Of a stretch of 64,000 bases of DNA, positions 43,510-53,363 are shown piece after piece. The DNA comes from Anaerovorax odorimutans DSM 5092 (GTDB lineage: Bacteria; Bacillota; Clostridia; Peptostreptococcales; Anaerovoracaceae). A program made the translations under genes and the position numbers. Numbering within the stretch: the stretch's first letter is position 1; every line of letters begins with the position of its first letter. The stretch spans positions 62,001-126,000 of the forward strand of contig NZ_AUFC01000001.1 in NCBI RefSeq assembly GCF_000426305.1. The letters run 5' to 3'. Under the pieces are notes generated by a model. It saw only the letters and a list, made by a program, of their open reading frames with translations. It was not told where the DNA came from and made no database searches.

Positions 43510-44769
43510 ATGAACAAAGTAAATTTAGATTTATTGATTTTATTTGATGATATTAGGAAAAACAGCGTTATTACTAGGGTTGTAAAAATATTTAATGAAT
43601 TTTTTTATAAAGATTATATAGTGTATATGGAAGCTGATTATTACAGTGTGCAAAGAGATATTTTTTTTGCTGTGGAGGAAAAAGATATTATAGGATCTTA
43701 TTGGCAGAGTTATGTATGCAAATTAGTGGCGGAAAGTGAAAATAAATTTAGTATTTTAAGTGAAAAGTTTATTAAAAATATAAATACAGAAAAACTTATG
43801 GAAAGAGAATTAACAGAAATTAAAAAATTATATAATTTAGATTGGCAGACTATAATTAACGTTTTTAAAGACCAACAAGCGTCTATTTTTTTTACGGAAG
43901 ATACATCCTTAAATAAAAGCGGATTACTAAAGAGGAATCAAATAAAGAAAGCTTTAATGATAAATGATAATAAACAATCATTAGATTTACTTTATGATTA
44001 TTATTCTAAATGGGGATGTGGTATATATGAGAAGTATAATGCCTTTGTTTGGGATGATAAACTTGTTGGAGTAAAAAATTATGATAAAATTACTTTTGAC
44101 CAGTTAGTTGGCTATGAAAAACAAAAAGAACAGCTAATTGAGAATACAAAATTTTTTATAAATGAATACAGGTCAAATAATGTATTGCTGTATGGAGATA
44201 GGGGCACTGGCAAATCATCAAGTGTAAAAGCTCTGTTAAATGAATTTAAAGATCAAAAACTAAAAATAATATCTTTAAATAAAAATCATATAAAGGATTT
44301 ATATAAAATAATAGAATTAGTGGCAAACAGGGGATGTAAATTTATTATTTTTATTGATGATTTGTCATTTGAAGAAACGGAAGTTGAGTATAAATATTTT
44401 AAATCTGTAATTGAAGGAGGAATTGAAGCACAGCCGGATAATGTATTAATTTATGTAACTTCAAACAGAAGAAATATTATAAGGGAAACTTGGAAAGACA
44501 GAAGTAATGAAACAGGTGATGTTCATCATAATGATGGAATTCAAGAAAGGATGTCTTTGGCTGACAGGTTTGGTCTTTTGATTACTTTTATTTCTCCTGA
44601 TAAAAAAGATTACTTGGAAATTGTAAAGAAACTAGCTATTCAAGAAGGATTAAGAATTAATGAGACTCAATTGGAAGATGAGGCTTTAAAATGGGAGCTT
44701 AGACATAATGGAAGATCAGGCAGAATTGCAAAACAATTTATTTATTATATGAAAGCTAAAATGATATGA
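43510..44769 (+). CDS. DUF815-family AAA-type ATPase
   Basis: This 419-residue protein has an uncharacterised N-terminal half and a C-terminal AAA-type ATPase domain of the DUF815 family. Walker A is GDRGTGKSS (about 229-237), Walker B is FIIFIDDLSFEE, and sensor 1 is YVTSNRRNIIRE. The ERMSLADRFG segment is typical. Biological role is unknown. Of two adjacent ATGs, the one at 43510 has the better spacing (6 bases) from AGGAG. The M50 protease gene follows 52 bases later on the same strand. Confidence 0.88.
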   Translation: MNKVNLDLLILFDDIRKNSVITRVVKIFNEFFYKDYIVYMEADYYSVQRDIFFAVEEKDIIGSYWQSYVCKLVAESENKFSILSEKFIKNINTEKLMERELTEIKKLYNLDWQTIINVFKDQQASIFFTEDTSLNKSGLLKRNQIKKALMINDNKQSLDLLYDYYSKWGCGIYEKYNAFVWDDKLVGVKNYDKITFDQLVGYEKQKEQLIENTKFFINEYRSNNVLLYGDRGTGKSSSVKALLNEFKDQKLKIISLNKNHIKDLYKIIELVANRGCKFIIFIDDLSFEETEVEYKYFKSVIEGGIEAQPDNVLIYVTSNRRNIIRETWKDRSNETGDVHHNDGIQERMSLADRFGLLITFISPDKKDYLEIVKKLAIQEGLRINETQLEDEALKWELRHNGRSGRIAKQFIYYMKAKMI

Positions 44770-44821
44770 TTTAAAATTTGAAGGTAAGGGTAAAAATTAT
44801 ATATATATATAAATAGAGAGG

Positions 44822-45553
44822 ATGATTGATTTTTTGAGATATTTATTAAATAATCCGGTAGCAATGATTTTAATTGCGCTAATGGCAGCAAATTCATTTT
44901 TAAGTGGAAGATTTGAAAACCCGGCAGATTGGTTTATGAATACGTTAATTCTTTTGCCGGCTATAATAATAGGTCTTTCCTTTCATGAATTTGCGCATGC
45001 GAAAGTTTCTAATATACTAGGAGACGATTTACCTGAATTACAAGGTCGAGTTACAATAAATCCTAAAGCACATATAGATCCAATAGGGTTTATAGCTCTT
45101 CTATTTGTTGGATTTGGATGGGGAAAACCGGTTCAAATAAATCCACAAAATTATAAAAAACCAAGAAGAGATGAATTACTGGTAGCTATAGCAGGCGTTA
45201 CTATGAATTTAATACTTGCTGTTTTATTTATAGGTATATTTAGGTTGTTAGTTGAATTCCAATATGAATTTATTACAGAGACATCTATGGGAAGTATAAT
45301 ATCACAGATGATATATGCTATAATACAGATTAACATTGTATTGATGATATTTAATTTATTACCTATTCCGCCTTTAGATGGATTTAATATAGTGACACAA
45401 ATTTTCAATTTGAGAAATACTCAATTATACTATCAAATCTATGACAAGGGCTTTATTATTTTACTTCTTTTAATAATCTTTAATATTACCGATAAAATTC
45501 TTATTCCCGCTGTTAATATAGTTTGGAATCTCTTATGGGGAATTTTCTTTTAA
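44822..45553 (+). CDS. Site-2-protease (M50) family membrane metalloprotease
   Basis: This 243-residue polytopic protein is a site-2-protease relative. The zinc site HEFAH is at 55-59, with the third ligand expected in LLPIPPLDGFNI near the C terminus. Five or six hydrophobic helices are visible. Members cleave within membranes or remain of unknown target. An AGAGAGG stretch directly abuts the ATG, which is unusual; a TTG 12 bases downstream (44834) is a possible alternative start. It may be cotranscribed with the DUF815 ATPase gene. Confidence 0.88.
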   Translation: MIDFLRYLLNNPVAMILIALMAANSFLSGRFENPADWFMNTLILLPAIIIGLSFHEFAHAKVSNILGDDLPELQGRVTINPKAHIDPIGFIALLFVGFGWGKPVQINPQNYKKPRRDELLVAIAGVTMNLILAVLFIGIFRLLVEFQYEFITETSMGSIISQMIYAIIQINIVLMIFNLLPIPPLDGFNIVTQIFNLRNTQLYYQIYDKGFIILLLLIIFNITDKILIPAVNIVWNLLWGIFF

Positions 45554-45579
45554 TATAATTTATTTAATAAATACATAAA

Positions 45580-45606
45580 TTAGCACTCTCGTGTTTAGAG
45601 TGCTAA
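45580..45606 (+). promoter_or_regulatory. CIRCE operator (HrcA binding site) of clpB
   Basis: A perfect CIRCE, TTAGCACTC-N9-GAGTGCTAA. It is followed by an extended -10, TGGTATAAT (hexamer 45615-45620), so HrcA binding would overlap the -35 region. It is 89 bases before the clpB start and predicts heat-shock control by HrcA. Confidence 0.96.
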
Positions 45607-45694
45607 TTTTGTGGTATAATAATAATATAAGTAAGAAAATAGATATAAAATTTTTATTAATAATATGAAAATTTCAAGTAAAGGGGGGTTATAT

Positions 45695-48283
45695 ATGAAT
45701 TTTGATAAATTTACTCAAAATGCTCAGACAGCCGTAATGGATTGTCAGAATATAGGAATTCAGGAAGGTCATCAGCAGATTGATGGTGAGCATTTGCATT
45801 TAGCATTGATGCTTCAGCAGGATGGACTTATTCCTAAAATATTGAATTTTATGGAAGTTGACACAAATAGTATTATAACAGATTTACAGCAGGAGCTTTC
45901 AAAATTACCGAAAGTGCAGGGTGGTAATGACAATATGTATTCTTCCAGAAGATTAAATCAAATTTTATTAAATGCGGAAAAAATTTCGAAAGATTTTAAG
46001 GATGAGTATGTTAGCGTAGAACATTTATATTTAGCTATTTTAGATGAAAAAAATACGCCGTCAAGCAAGATTTTAAAGAAACATAATATTACTAAAGATA
46101 AATTTTTACAATCACTTTCTAAAGTAAGAGGCAACCAGAGAATAACAAATCAAAATCCGGAAGATAATTATGATGCTTTAAATAAGTATGGTAGAGATTT
46201 GGTTGAACTGGCTAGGGAAGGTAAGTTGGATCCTGTAATAGGCAGAGACTCAGAAATACGTCATACTATTCAAATCCTATCAAGACGTACAAAGAATAAC
46301 CCTGTTCTAATAGGAGAACCAGGTGTTGGTAAAACAGCAGTAGTAGAAGGTCTTGCGCAGAGAATTCTTAATGGAGATGTTCCTGAGGGCCTTAAAGATA
46401 AAACCATATATGCTTTAGATATGGGAGCTTTAATTGCCGGAGCAAAATTTAGAGGAGAATTTGAAGAGAGATTAAAAGCTGTTTTAAATGAAATAGAAAA
46501 ATCAGAAGGTAGAATAATTTTATTTATTGATGAAATTCATAACATAGTCGGGGCTGGTAAAACAGAAGGATCTATGGATGCAGGGAATTTGTTAAAGCCC
46601 AAATTAGCTAGAGGAGAATTACATTGTATTGGAGCTACAACTCTTGATGAGTATAGAAAATATATTGAAAAGGATGCAGCCCTTGAACGTCGTTTTCAAA
46701 AAATTCTTGTAGATCAGCCTACAGTAGAGGATACTATTTCTATTCTTCGTGGTCTAAAAGAAAGATTTGAAATACATCATGGGGTAAGAATTACAGATGG
46801 TGCATTGATAGCATGTGCTACTCTTTCCGACAGATATATAAGTGACAGATTCCTACCGGATAAAGCTATAGATCTTATGGATGAAGCTGCTTCTAAAATC
46901 AGAACAGAAATAGATAGCATGCCAGCAGAGTTAGACGAGAGTGCAAGAAAAATTATGCAGCTTGAAATAGAAAAGCAGGCACTTAAAAAAGAAACAGATA
47001 ATGCATCAAGGGCAAGGTTAGAGCATATTGAAAAAGAGCTTTCTCAGCTGAAAGAAGAGAATTCACTCATGAGAGCACAATGGGAAAATGAAAAAAAATC
47101 AATTACAAATTTAAAATCAACAAAACAAGAGGTTGAGGATATAAAACATCAAATTGAAGAAGCTGAAAGAAATTATGATTTGGAAAAATTGGCTAAGTTG
47201 AAATATGGTATACTTCCTGAACTTGAAAAGAAAATGGAGGAAGCGCAGCAATTTCAAGATGATGCTAAGGAAAAAAGACTTTTAAAGGAAGAAGTAGGCG
47301 AAGAAGAAATTGCAGAAGTTGTTGCAAAATGGACAGGTATACCAGTAAATAGATTGATTGAGTCAGAAAAGGAAAAATTACTTCATTTATCAGATATATT
47401 GCATAAAAGAGTAATTGGTCAGGATGATGCAGTAACAGCGGTATCAGAATCGGTTTTAAGAGCTCGAGCAGGGTTGAAAGATGCTAATAAACCAATTGGT
47501 TCATTTATTTTCCTTGGACCTACGGGGGTAGGTAAAACAGAATTGGCAAAGGCTTTATCAGAAGCACTGTTTGATACAGAAAAAAATATGATAAGAATTG
47601 ATATGTCAGAATATATGGAAAAACATTCTGTATCAAGATTAGTGGGGGCTCCTCCGGGATATATTGGATATGATGAAGGAGGGCAGCTTACTGAAGCTGT
47701 TAGAAGAAGACCATATAGTGTAATATTATTTGATGAAATTGAAAAGGCTCATCCAGATGTATTTAACATTTTACTTCAGCTTTTAGATGATGGCAGATTA
47801 ACAGATAATCAAGGCAGAACAGTAGATTTTAAAAATACAATTGTCATTATGACTTCTAACATAGGAAGTCCTTATATAATAGAAAATATATCAAAGGATG
47901 GTACTATTTCTGATAGTGTGAAAGAGCAAGTTGAGAACGAAATGAAAAGACATTTTAGACCTGAGTTTTTAAACAGAATTGATGATATTGTTGTTTTCTC
48001 TCCACTTACAGAAGAACAAATTAAAAAAATTATTGATATTTCTATGGTTGCAATGATACAAAAACTTGCAGAAAAAAATATTACTATTACTCTTACTGAT
48101 GCCAGCAAAAAGTTTATTGCACAAAATTCATATTCTCCAAATTTTGGTGCAAGACCAGTTAAGAGATATTTACAAAAAAATATCGAGACTGAAATTGCGG
48201 CTAAAATTATAAAAGGAGAGGTAAATGATGGAGATAATATAATAGTGGATGTTAAGGATGATGTTTTATCATTCAGTAATTAA
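45695..48283 (+). CDS. clpB: ClpB disaggregase
   Basis: This 862-residue HSP100 chaperone works with DnaK to dissolve protein aggregates. Two ATPase domains are clear: Walker A GEPGVGKT near 206 and GPTGVGKTE near 607, separated by the coiled-coil M domain (about 410-530), with the paired N-terminal Clp repeats before them. The frame is open from an ATG at 45665, but the ATG at 45695 lies behind AAAGGGGGG and gives the standard FDKFTQ start. A perfect CIRCE lies upstream. Confidence 0.97.
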   Translation: MNFDKFTQNAQTAVMDCQNIGIQEGHQQIDGEHLHLALMLQQDGLIPKILNFMEVDTNSIITDLQQELSKLPKVQGGNDNMYSSRRLNQILLNAEKISKDFKDEYVSVEHLYLAILDEKNTPSSKILKKHNITKDKFLQSLSKVRGNQRITNQNPEDNYDALNKYGRDLVELAREGKLDPVIGRDSEIRHTIQILSRRTKNNPVLIGEPGVGKTAVVEGLAQRILNGDVPEGLKDKTIYALDMGALIAGAKFRGEFEERLKAVLNEIEKSEGRIILFIDEIHNIVGAGKTEGSMDAGNLLKPKLARGELHCIGATTLDEYRKYIEKDAALERRFQKILVDQPTVEDTISILRGLKERFEIHHGVRITDGALIACATLSDRYISDRFLPDKAIDLMDEAASKIRTEIDSMPAELDESARKIMQLEIEKQALKKETDNASRARLEHIEKELSQLKEENSLMRAQWENEKKSITNLKSTKQEVEDIKHQIEEAERNYDLEKLAKLKYGILPELEKKMEEAQQFQDDAKEKRLLKEEVGEEEIAEVVAKWTGIPVNRLIESEKEKLLHLSDILHKRVIGQDDAVTAVSESVLRARAGLKDANKPIGSFIFLGPTGVGKTELAKALSEALFDTEKNMIRIDMSEYMEKHSVSRLVGAPPGYIGYDEGGQLTEAVRRRPYSVILFDEIEKAHPDVFNILLQLLDDGRLTDNQGRTVDFKNTIVIMTSNIGSPYIIENISKDGTISDSVKEQVENEMKRHFRPEFLNRIDDIVVFSPLTEEQIKKIIDISMVAMIQKLAEKNITITLTDASKKFIAQNSYSPNFGARPVKRYLQKNIETEIAAKIIKGEVNDGDNIIVDVKDDVLSFSN

Positions 48284-48297
48284 TAACAAATTTTATG

Positions 48298-48327
48298 AAA
48301 CTGCATGGATATTTATTCATGCAGTTT
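48298..48327 (+). terminator. Terminator after clpB
   Basis: AAACTGCATG pairs perfectly with CATGCAGTTT (10-base loop) and is followed by ATCTTTTA. Confidence 0.75.
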
Positions 48328-48423
48328 ATCTTTTATATGTATGTTGACTTATATTGATATCAAAATTATAATAAAATATGTATGTCAATTCTAAATTAAA
48401 TATAAAAGAAAGAAGATGAAATA

Positions 48424-49260
48424 ATGAGTGAAAAGTGTGAACATAATTGCAGTTCTTGTGGCGAATCCTGCAGTGAGAGAACAGAACCACAGAGTTTCTT
48501 ATTAGAAGGAAATGCGAACAGTAATATTAAAAATATAATTGGAATAGTAAGCGGAAAAGGTGGGGTAGGCAAATCTTTGATTACATCTATGCTTGCAGTA
48601 ATGATGAAAAAAAAAGGTTTTGAAAGTGCTGTTTTAGATGCTGATATAACTGGCCCTTCAATACCAAAGGCCTTTGGCATTGAAAGTAAGGCGTTAGGAA
48701 GTGAGTTGGGAATTCATCCTGTTAACAGCAAAAATGGTATAAAGATTATGTCAATTAATTTATTGCTTGAAAATGATACTGATCCGGTTATTTTTAGAGG
48801 ACCTATTATTGCGGGAACAGTAAAGCAGTTTTGGACAGATGTTATTTGGGGTGATATAGATTATATGTTTGTGGATATGCCCCCAGGAACAGGAGATGTT
48901 CCATTAACAGTATTTCAATCTTTGCCTATTTCAGGCATTATTGTAGTAACTTCTCCTCAAGAACTTGTTTCTATGGTGGTTACTAAAGCTGTAAAAATGG
49001 CTAGAATGATGAATATTCCAATTATAGGTATAGTTGAAAATATGAGTTACGTGGAATGTCCGGATTGTAAAAAAAGAATTAATATATTCGGGGAAAGTCA
49101 TATAGATCAAATAGCCCAAAAATATGAATTGGATGTTTTAGCTAAATTACCTATAGATGCTCAATTTGCAGCAAGTTGTGATGCTGGGAAGATAGAGGAT
49201 TGCGAAGTTCCTCAGCTTGATGGTATGGTATCAAAATTAGAACAATTTGTAAGAAAATAA
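48424..49260 (+). CDS. Mrp/NBP35-family Fe-S cluster carrier ATPase
   Basis: This 278-residue P-loop ATPase of the Mrp/ApbC family carries iron-sulfur clusters to target proteins. The deviant Walker A, SGKGGVGKS, is at 43-51, and the FVDMPPGTGDVPLT and CPDCKK (near 211-216) cluster-binding motifs follow. A Cys-rich lead (CEHNCSSCGESC, residues 5-16) adds a likely N-terminal cluster site. A GAAAGAAG site precedes the ATG. It stands alone between clpB and a convergent gene. Confidence 0.92.
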   Translation: MSEKCEHNCSSCGESCSERTEPQSFLLEGNANSNIKNIIGIVSGKGGVGKSLITSMLAVMMKKKGFESAVLDADITGPSIPKAFGIESKALGSELGIHPVNSKNGIKIMSINLLLENDTDPVIFRGPIIAGTVKQFWTDVIWGDIDYMFVDMPPGTGDVPLTVFQSLPISGIIVVTSPQELVSMVVTKAVKMARMMNIPIIGIVENMSYVECPDCKKRINIFGESHIDQIAQKYELDVLAKLPIDAQFAASCDAGKIEDCEVPQLDGMVSKLEQFVRK

Positions 49261-49278
49261 TTTTATATTAAAAATATT

Positions 49279-49308
49279 AAAACTCCGAGCTATTTAGCTC
49301 GGAGTTTT
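49279..49308. terminator. Bidirectional terminator overlapping the end of the GntR gene
   Basis: AAAACTCCGAGCT (49279-49291) pairs with AGCTCGGAGTTTT (49296-49308). The minus-strand GntR stop codon lies in the hairpin, so the last codons of that gene double as terminator sequence. Confidence 0.85.
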
Positions 49309-49952
49309 GCATTATCTAAGTGTTTTACTATAGCTGACATACCGGCATCAGGGTCTTTTTTTATAAAAGCATTAAAAATTTCTCTGTGTTCTTCTAAAAC
49401 TTCTTCTAAATAATTTTCCGCATAATTTGTAGAGATTTTACTTTGCTTTATATAAACTTGATATGATGCTAAAACATGTTTCAGCATTCTATTTTTTGAA
49501 GCATTATAAATGAGCTGATGGAAATTACTGTTGATATTAAGCATTTTATCAATATCTTTTTTCTGAGTATAAAATTCCATAAACTCAAAGGCTTCTTCAA
49601 GTTCTTCCAATTCGTCTTTAGTAATTCTTTCTATTGCCCATTTTATTGCAATCATCTCATATGCTTTACGTAATTCATACATATCTTCCATATCTTGTTT
49701 AGAAAAACCAACGACAAATGCTCCCCGATTTGGAATGGTTTCAATAAGCCCTTCTAGTTCAAGTTGTTTAAAGGCCTCTCTGACAGGTGTACGGCTTACG
49801 GCATACTCGTCGCAAACATGTTGCTCAGTCAGTTTTTGCCCTGGACGCAATGATCCTTGTAAAATATCTTTGCGTAATCTAAAGAATAAATCTGTAGATA
49901 AAGGAGCTCCGGTGGCCTTAATACCGAATGTTTCTTTATATTTTAGCTCCAT
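49290..49952 (-). CDS. GntR-family regulator, FadR/FCD type
   Basis: This 220-residue regulator has an N-terminal winged helix (FRLRKDILQGSLRPGQKLTE, VSRTPVREAFKQLELEGLIE) and a C-terminal helical FCD effector domain. It is the third gene on the minus strand after aconitase and isocitrate dehydrogenase, so it most likely controls that operon, perhaps in response to citrate or another acid. A palindrome at 53110-53127 upstream of aconitase is a candidate target. A GGAG site lies before the ATG. Confidence 0.88.
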   Translation of the reverse strand: MELKYKETFGIKATGAPLSTDLFFRLRKDILQGSLRPGQKLTEQHVCDEYAVSRTPVREAFKQLELEGLIETIPNRGAFVVGFSKQDMEDMYELRKAYEMIAIKWAIERITKDELEELEEAFEFMEFYTQKKDIDKMLNINSNFHQLIYNASKNRMLKHVLASYQVYIKQSKISTNYAENYLEEVLEEHREIFNAFIKKDPDAGMSAIVKHLDNAKLRAK

Positions 49953-49968
49953 AATTGATCTCCGATTC

Positions 49969-51099
49969 TTATTTTATTTTAGATAAGACATAGTCTGAAA
50001 ATTCCGCTGCAGTATTTCCTTTTCCGTCAATAGTCATAATGGTGTTTTCTTCTGCATAATTTATTGCAGAAGAAAGTAAGTTAGCTTTCTGTGCATACCC
50101 GATATGGCGAAGCAACATTTCTGCAGCTTTTAGGATACTTGAAGGATTTGCATATTCAGCAACTCCATCAGCAACCATTCTCGGCGCACTTCCGTGTATA
50201 GCTTCAAACATGGCATATTTGCTGCCAACATTAGCACTGCCTGCTGTACCTACACCACCTTGAATTTGTGCAGCTTCGTCGGTAATAATATCACCGTATA
50301 AATTAGGAAGTATGAAGACATGAAAATCACTTCTGATTTGTTCATTTACAAGATTTGCAGCCGTAATATCAACATACCAATCATCAACTGGTATATCTTT
50401 ATAATTTTTAGCAACATCATAGCATATATCAAGGAATTTCCCATCAGTCTTTTTCATTATGTTAGCCTTAGTGATTATTGATACTTTTTGGTTACCGTTA
50501 GCTTTTGAATATTCAAATGCAGCTTTTGCAATACGTCTTGTTCCGTAATCAGTTGTTACTTTAAAGTCCATAGATATTTCATTATTAATATCTACACCTT
50601 TACTTCCTAATGTATATTCTCCTTCAGTATTTTCACGATAAAAAATCCAATCAATGTTTTTTTCAGGAATTGTTACAGGTCTTACATTTGCAAATAAATC
50701 AAGCTCTCTTCTAAGTGTAACATTAGCACTCTCTATGTTTGGTAAATTATCAGATTTACTTGGTGTTGTTGTAGGACCTTTTAATAAAATATGACATTGT
50801 TTTATTTCATCTAATACATCCTTAGGAACCGTCTCCATTTTAGCAATTCTGTTTTCTAAAGTAAGACCATTTATATTCTTTAGCTCAATTTTACCTGATT
50901 CAATTTCATCTTTTAGAAGAGAATTGAGCACTTTTTTTGCTTCTTTAAGAATAATGGGACCAATGCCGTCTCCATCAATAATTCCAATAATAATTTTATC
51001 TATTTTATTATAATCAGTAAAATCATCAGAATTTTTCATTTTTTCAACTCTGGCAATTTGTTCTTCAACTATCTTTTCAAAAGCCTTTATATAATCCAT
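49969..51099 (-). CDS. Isocitrate/isopropylmalate dehydrogenase family, probable isocitrate dehydrogenase
   Basis: This 376-residue beta-decarboxylating dehydrogenase carries IGIIDGDGIGP, the substrate arginines in NVTLRRELDLFANVRP, FYRENTEGEY, and the metal/substrate residues ITKANIMKKTDG and DAAANL-like segments. The AMFEAIHGSAP motif near the end is typical. It has about 35 extra residues at the N terminus relative to short family members. Placement directly after aconitase argues for isocitrate as substrate, feeding 2-oxoglutarate to glutamate synthesis; cofactor is not certain. Confidence 0.85.
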   Translation of the reverse strand: MDYIKAFEKIVEEQIARVEKMKNSDDFTDYNKIDKIIIGIIDGDGIGPIILKEAKKVLNSLLKDEIESGKIELKNINGLTLENRIAKMETVPKDVLDEIKQCHILLKGPTTTPSKSDNLPNIESANVTLRRELDLFANVRPVTIPEKNIDWIFYRENTEGEYTLGSKGVDINNEISMDFKVTTDYGTRRIAKAAFEYSKANGNQKVSIITKANIMKKTDGKFLDICYDVAKNYKDIPVDDWYVDITAANLVNEQIRSDFHVFILPNLYGDIITDEAAQIQGGVGTAGSANVGSKYAMFEAIHGSAPRMVADGVAEYANPSSILKAAEMLLRHIGYAQKANLLSSAINYAEENTIMTIDGKGNTAAEFSDYVLSKIK

Positions 51100-51123
51100 A
51101 TTAAAATCTCCTATACGTTTTTC

Positions 51124-53043
51124 TTATTTTTTTATTGAATTAATTTTTCCTCCAGCTAAAATCATTTCAATATCTAAATCTGAGAAGTTTGTTATTGTAC
51201 GGTATTCTTTTCCTGTTTCAATATTTTTTACAATAACAATTTTATTTTTTACTTGTTGTCTTGCGTTTTCTATAATAAGTTTTTGGCCTAATGAAAAAGT
51301 ATCGTAATCATCAGGATTCTCAAATACAAGTGGAAGGATTCCGCTATTAATTAAATTAGAACGATGAATTCTTGCAAAGGATTTTGCTAACACAAATTTA
51401 ATACCAAGATAAAGTGGTGCAAGAGCTGCATGTTCACGGCTGGATCCTTGTCCATAGTTCTCACCTCCGATAATAGCACCTTCTTTTGCTTCTTTACATC
51501 GAGTTGAAAAATCTTTATCAATCTTCTCAAAACAGAAATTTGCAAGATAAGGAATATTTGAACGATACGGAAGTAATCTTGAATCGGATGGCATAATATC
51601 ATCTGTTGTAATATTATTCCCAGCATGAAGTACAATGGTAGCTGTTAATTCATCTGGTAGATTTTTATTTTGAGGGAAAGGTTTAATATTTGGTCCCATA
51701 GATACCTCAGTATTATTTTTGTTTGTGCCCTTTGGATATACAATAAAATTATCATTTGGGATAAAGTTTTCTTCAGGAATAGAAGGTAAATTACAACCAG
51801 AAATCATACCATCTGTAAGAACTCCCTTTATAGCTGAAATGGCAGCAGTTTCAGGACTTACAAGATATACATCAGCATCTAATGTACCACTTCTTCCTTT
51901 AAAGTTTCTGTTAAATGTACGCAGTGAAACCGCTCCTGATTCAGGAGATTGTCCCATGCCAATACATGGACCACATGCATTTTCAATAATTCTGGCACCA
52001 GCATTTATCATATTTGCAAGGGCACCATTTTCAGCCATTTTACTCATAATTTTACTTGATCCCGGGGAAATTACAAGGCTAACATCTGGGTGAATTTTTT
52101 GCCCTTTTAAGATTTCAGATACTTTCATTAAATCTGTATATGAGGAGTTTGTACAGCTTCCTATTGCAACTTGATTTATTTTAATCTCTCCTATATTTTT
52201 AACAGAATCAACATTATCAGGACTATGAGGTTTAGCTGCAAGAGGTGTAAGGGAGGATAAATCCACCTTTAATTCTTCGTCATAAACTGCATCAGCATCG
52301 GCAGAAAGTTCAACATAATCTTTTTCACGTCCCTGGGAAGCCAGATAAGATTTTGTATTTTCATCACTTGGGAATAATGAAGTTGTAGCACCTAGTTCGG
52401 CACCCATATTTGTAATTGTAGCTCTGTCTGTTACGGATAATGATTTTACTCCTTCACCAGTATATTCAACTATTTTGCCTACTCCGCCTTTAACTGTAAG
52501 CTGCTGTAAAACATATAAAATAATGTCTTTTGCAGATACCCATGGCCTTAGCTTACCTGTAAGTTCAACTTTTATTACCTTCGGTACTGGAAGACTATAT
52601 GTTCCCTTAGCCATAGCAACTGCTACATCAAGACCACCTGCACCTATGGCAATCATACCAAGACCGCCGCCTGTTGGAGTATGACTGTCAGAACCAAGAA
52701 GAGTTTTCCCTGGAATTCCATAATTTTCAAGATGAAGCTGATGGCAAATTCCATTACCTGGTTTTGAGAATAAAACGCCGTGCCTTTTTGCAACACTTTT
52801 AATAAAAGCATGATCATCTGCATTTTCGAATCCTGTTTGTAAAGTGTTATGATCTATATAAGCAACAGATAGTTCTGTTTTAATTTTTTCTATATTCATA
52901 GCTTCAAGCTGTAAATACACCATAGTACCAGTAGAATCTTGTGTAAGTGTTTGATCAATCTTAATAGTAATTTCTCCACCTGGAGTAAGAGTTCCTTCAA
53001 CAAGATGATTTTCTAAAATTTTATAAGCTAATGTTTTCCCCAT
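51124..53043 (-). CDS. Aconitate hydratase
   Basis: This enzyme of about 639 residues interconverts citrate and isocitrate with a [4Fe-4S] cluster. Cluster cysteines are in GSCTNSSYTDL and ACGPCIGMG. LLGSDSHTPTGGGLGMIAIG and the C-terminal swivel-domain GGENYGQGSSREHAAL are clear. The frame is open to 53073, but the ATG at 53043 lies 8 bases after AAAGGA and is chosen. It is the first gene of a three-gene minus-strand operon with isocitrate dehydrogenase and a GntR regulator. No citrate synthase lies nearby. Confidence 0.93.
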   Translation of the reverse strand: MGKTLAYKILENHLVEGTLTPGGEITIKIDQTLTQDSTGTMVYLQLEAMNIEKIKTELSVAYIDHNTLQTGFENADDHAFIKSVAKRHGVLFSKPGNGICHQLHLENYGIPGKTLLGSDSHTPTGGGLGMIAIGAGGLDVAVAMAKGTYSLPVPKVIKVELTGKLRPWVSAKDIILYVLQQLTVKGGVGKIVEYTGEGVKSLSVTDRATITNMGAELGATTSLFPSDENTKSYLASQGREKDYVELSADADAVYDEELKVDLSSLTPLAAKPHSPDNVDSVKNIGEIKINQVAIGSCTNSSYTDLMKVSEILKGQKIHPDVSLVISPGSSKIMSKMAENGALANMINAGARIIENACGPCIGMGQSPESGAVSLRTFNRNFKGRSGTLDADVYLVSPETAAISAIKGVLTDGMISGCNLPSIPEENFIPNDNFIVYPKGTNKNNTEVSMGPNIKPFPQNKNLPDELTATIVLHAGNNITTDDIMPSDSRLLPYRSNIPYLANFCFEKIDKDFSTRCKEAKEGAIIGGENYGQGSSREHAALAPLYLGIKFVLAKSFARIHRSNLINSGILPLVFENPDDYDTFSLGQKLIIENARQQVKNKIVIVKNIETGKEYRTITNFSDLDIEMILAGGKINSIKK

Positions 53044-53363
53044 AATATTAATCCTTTCTTGTGATAATTTCATATTTTTATTCTAATTATAACTATTACC
53101 TTTGTAAACATGTATACAATTATACATTTATTCAATTAAAAAGTCAATAAATATACGTATAATTATCTGATTGAATTATGATAATGTAACAATATATAAC
53201 TTTTAATTATATCGAAATTGTAAAAGTGATTGGCATAATTATACATATAATAAACTATTAAAAATAGTAAAAAATATATATTATGATAGCTTGAATTTAA
53301 ATATAATATACTATATAATGATGTTTAACGCAATACCGATAACAATATATGGGAGGGAAGCTT
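53044..53363. promoter_or_regulatory. Divergent control region between aconitase and nrdJ
   Basis: About 320 bases with the palindrome ATGTATA-CAAT-TATACAT (53110-53127) and a second, TATACGTATA (53152-53161). Both resemble the TGTATACA-type sites of FadR-like GntR regulators. No B12 riboswitch or NrdR box was found on the nrdJ side. Confidence 0.5.

Noticed and set aside
53044-53363. Cobalamin riboswitch upstream of the B12-dependent reductase
   Set aside because: No B12-box-like sequence or GC-rich folded domain is visible in this AT-rich gap.
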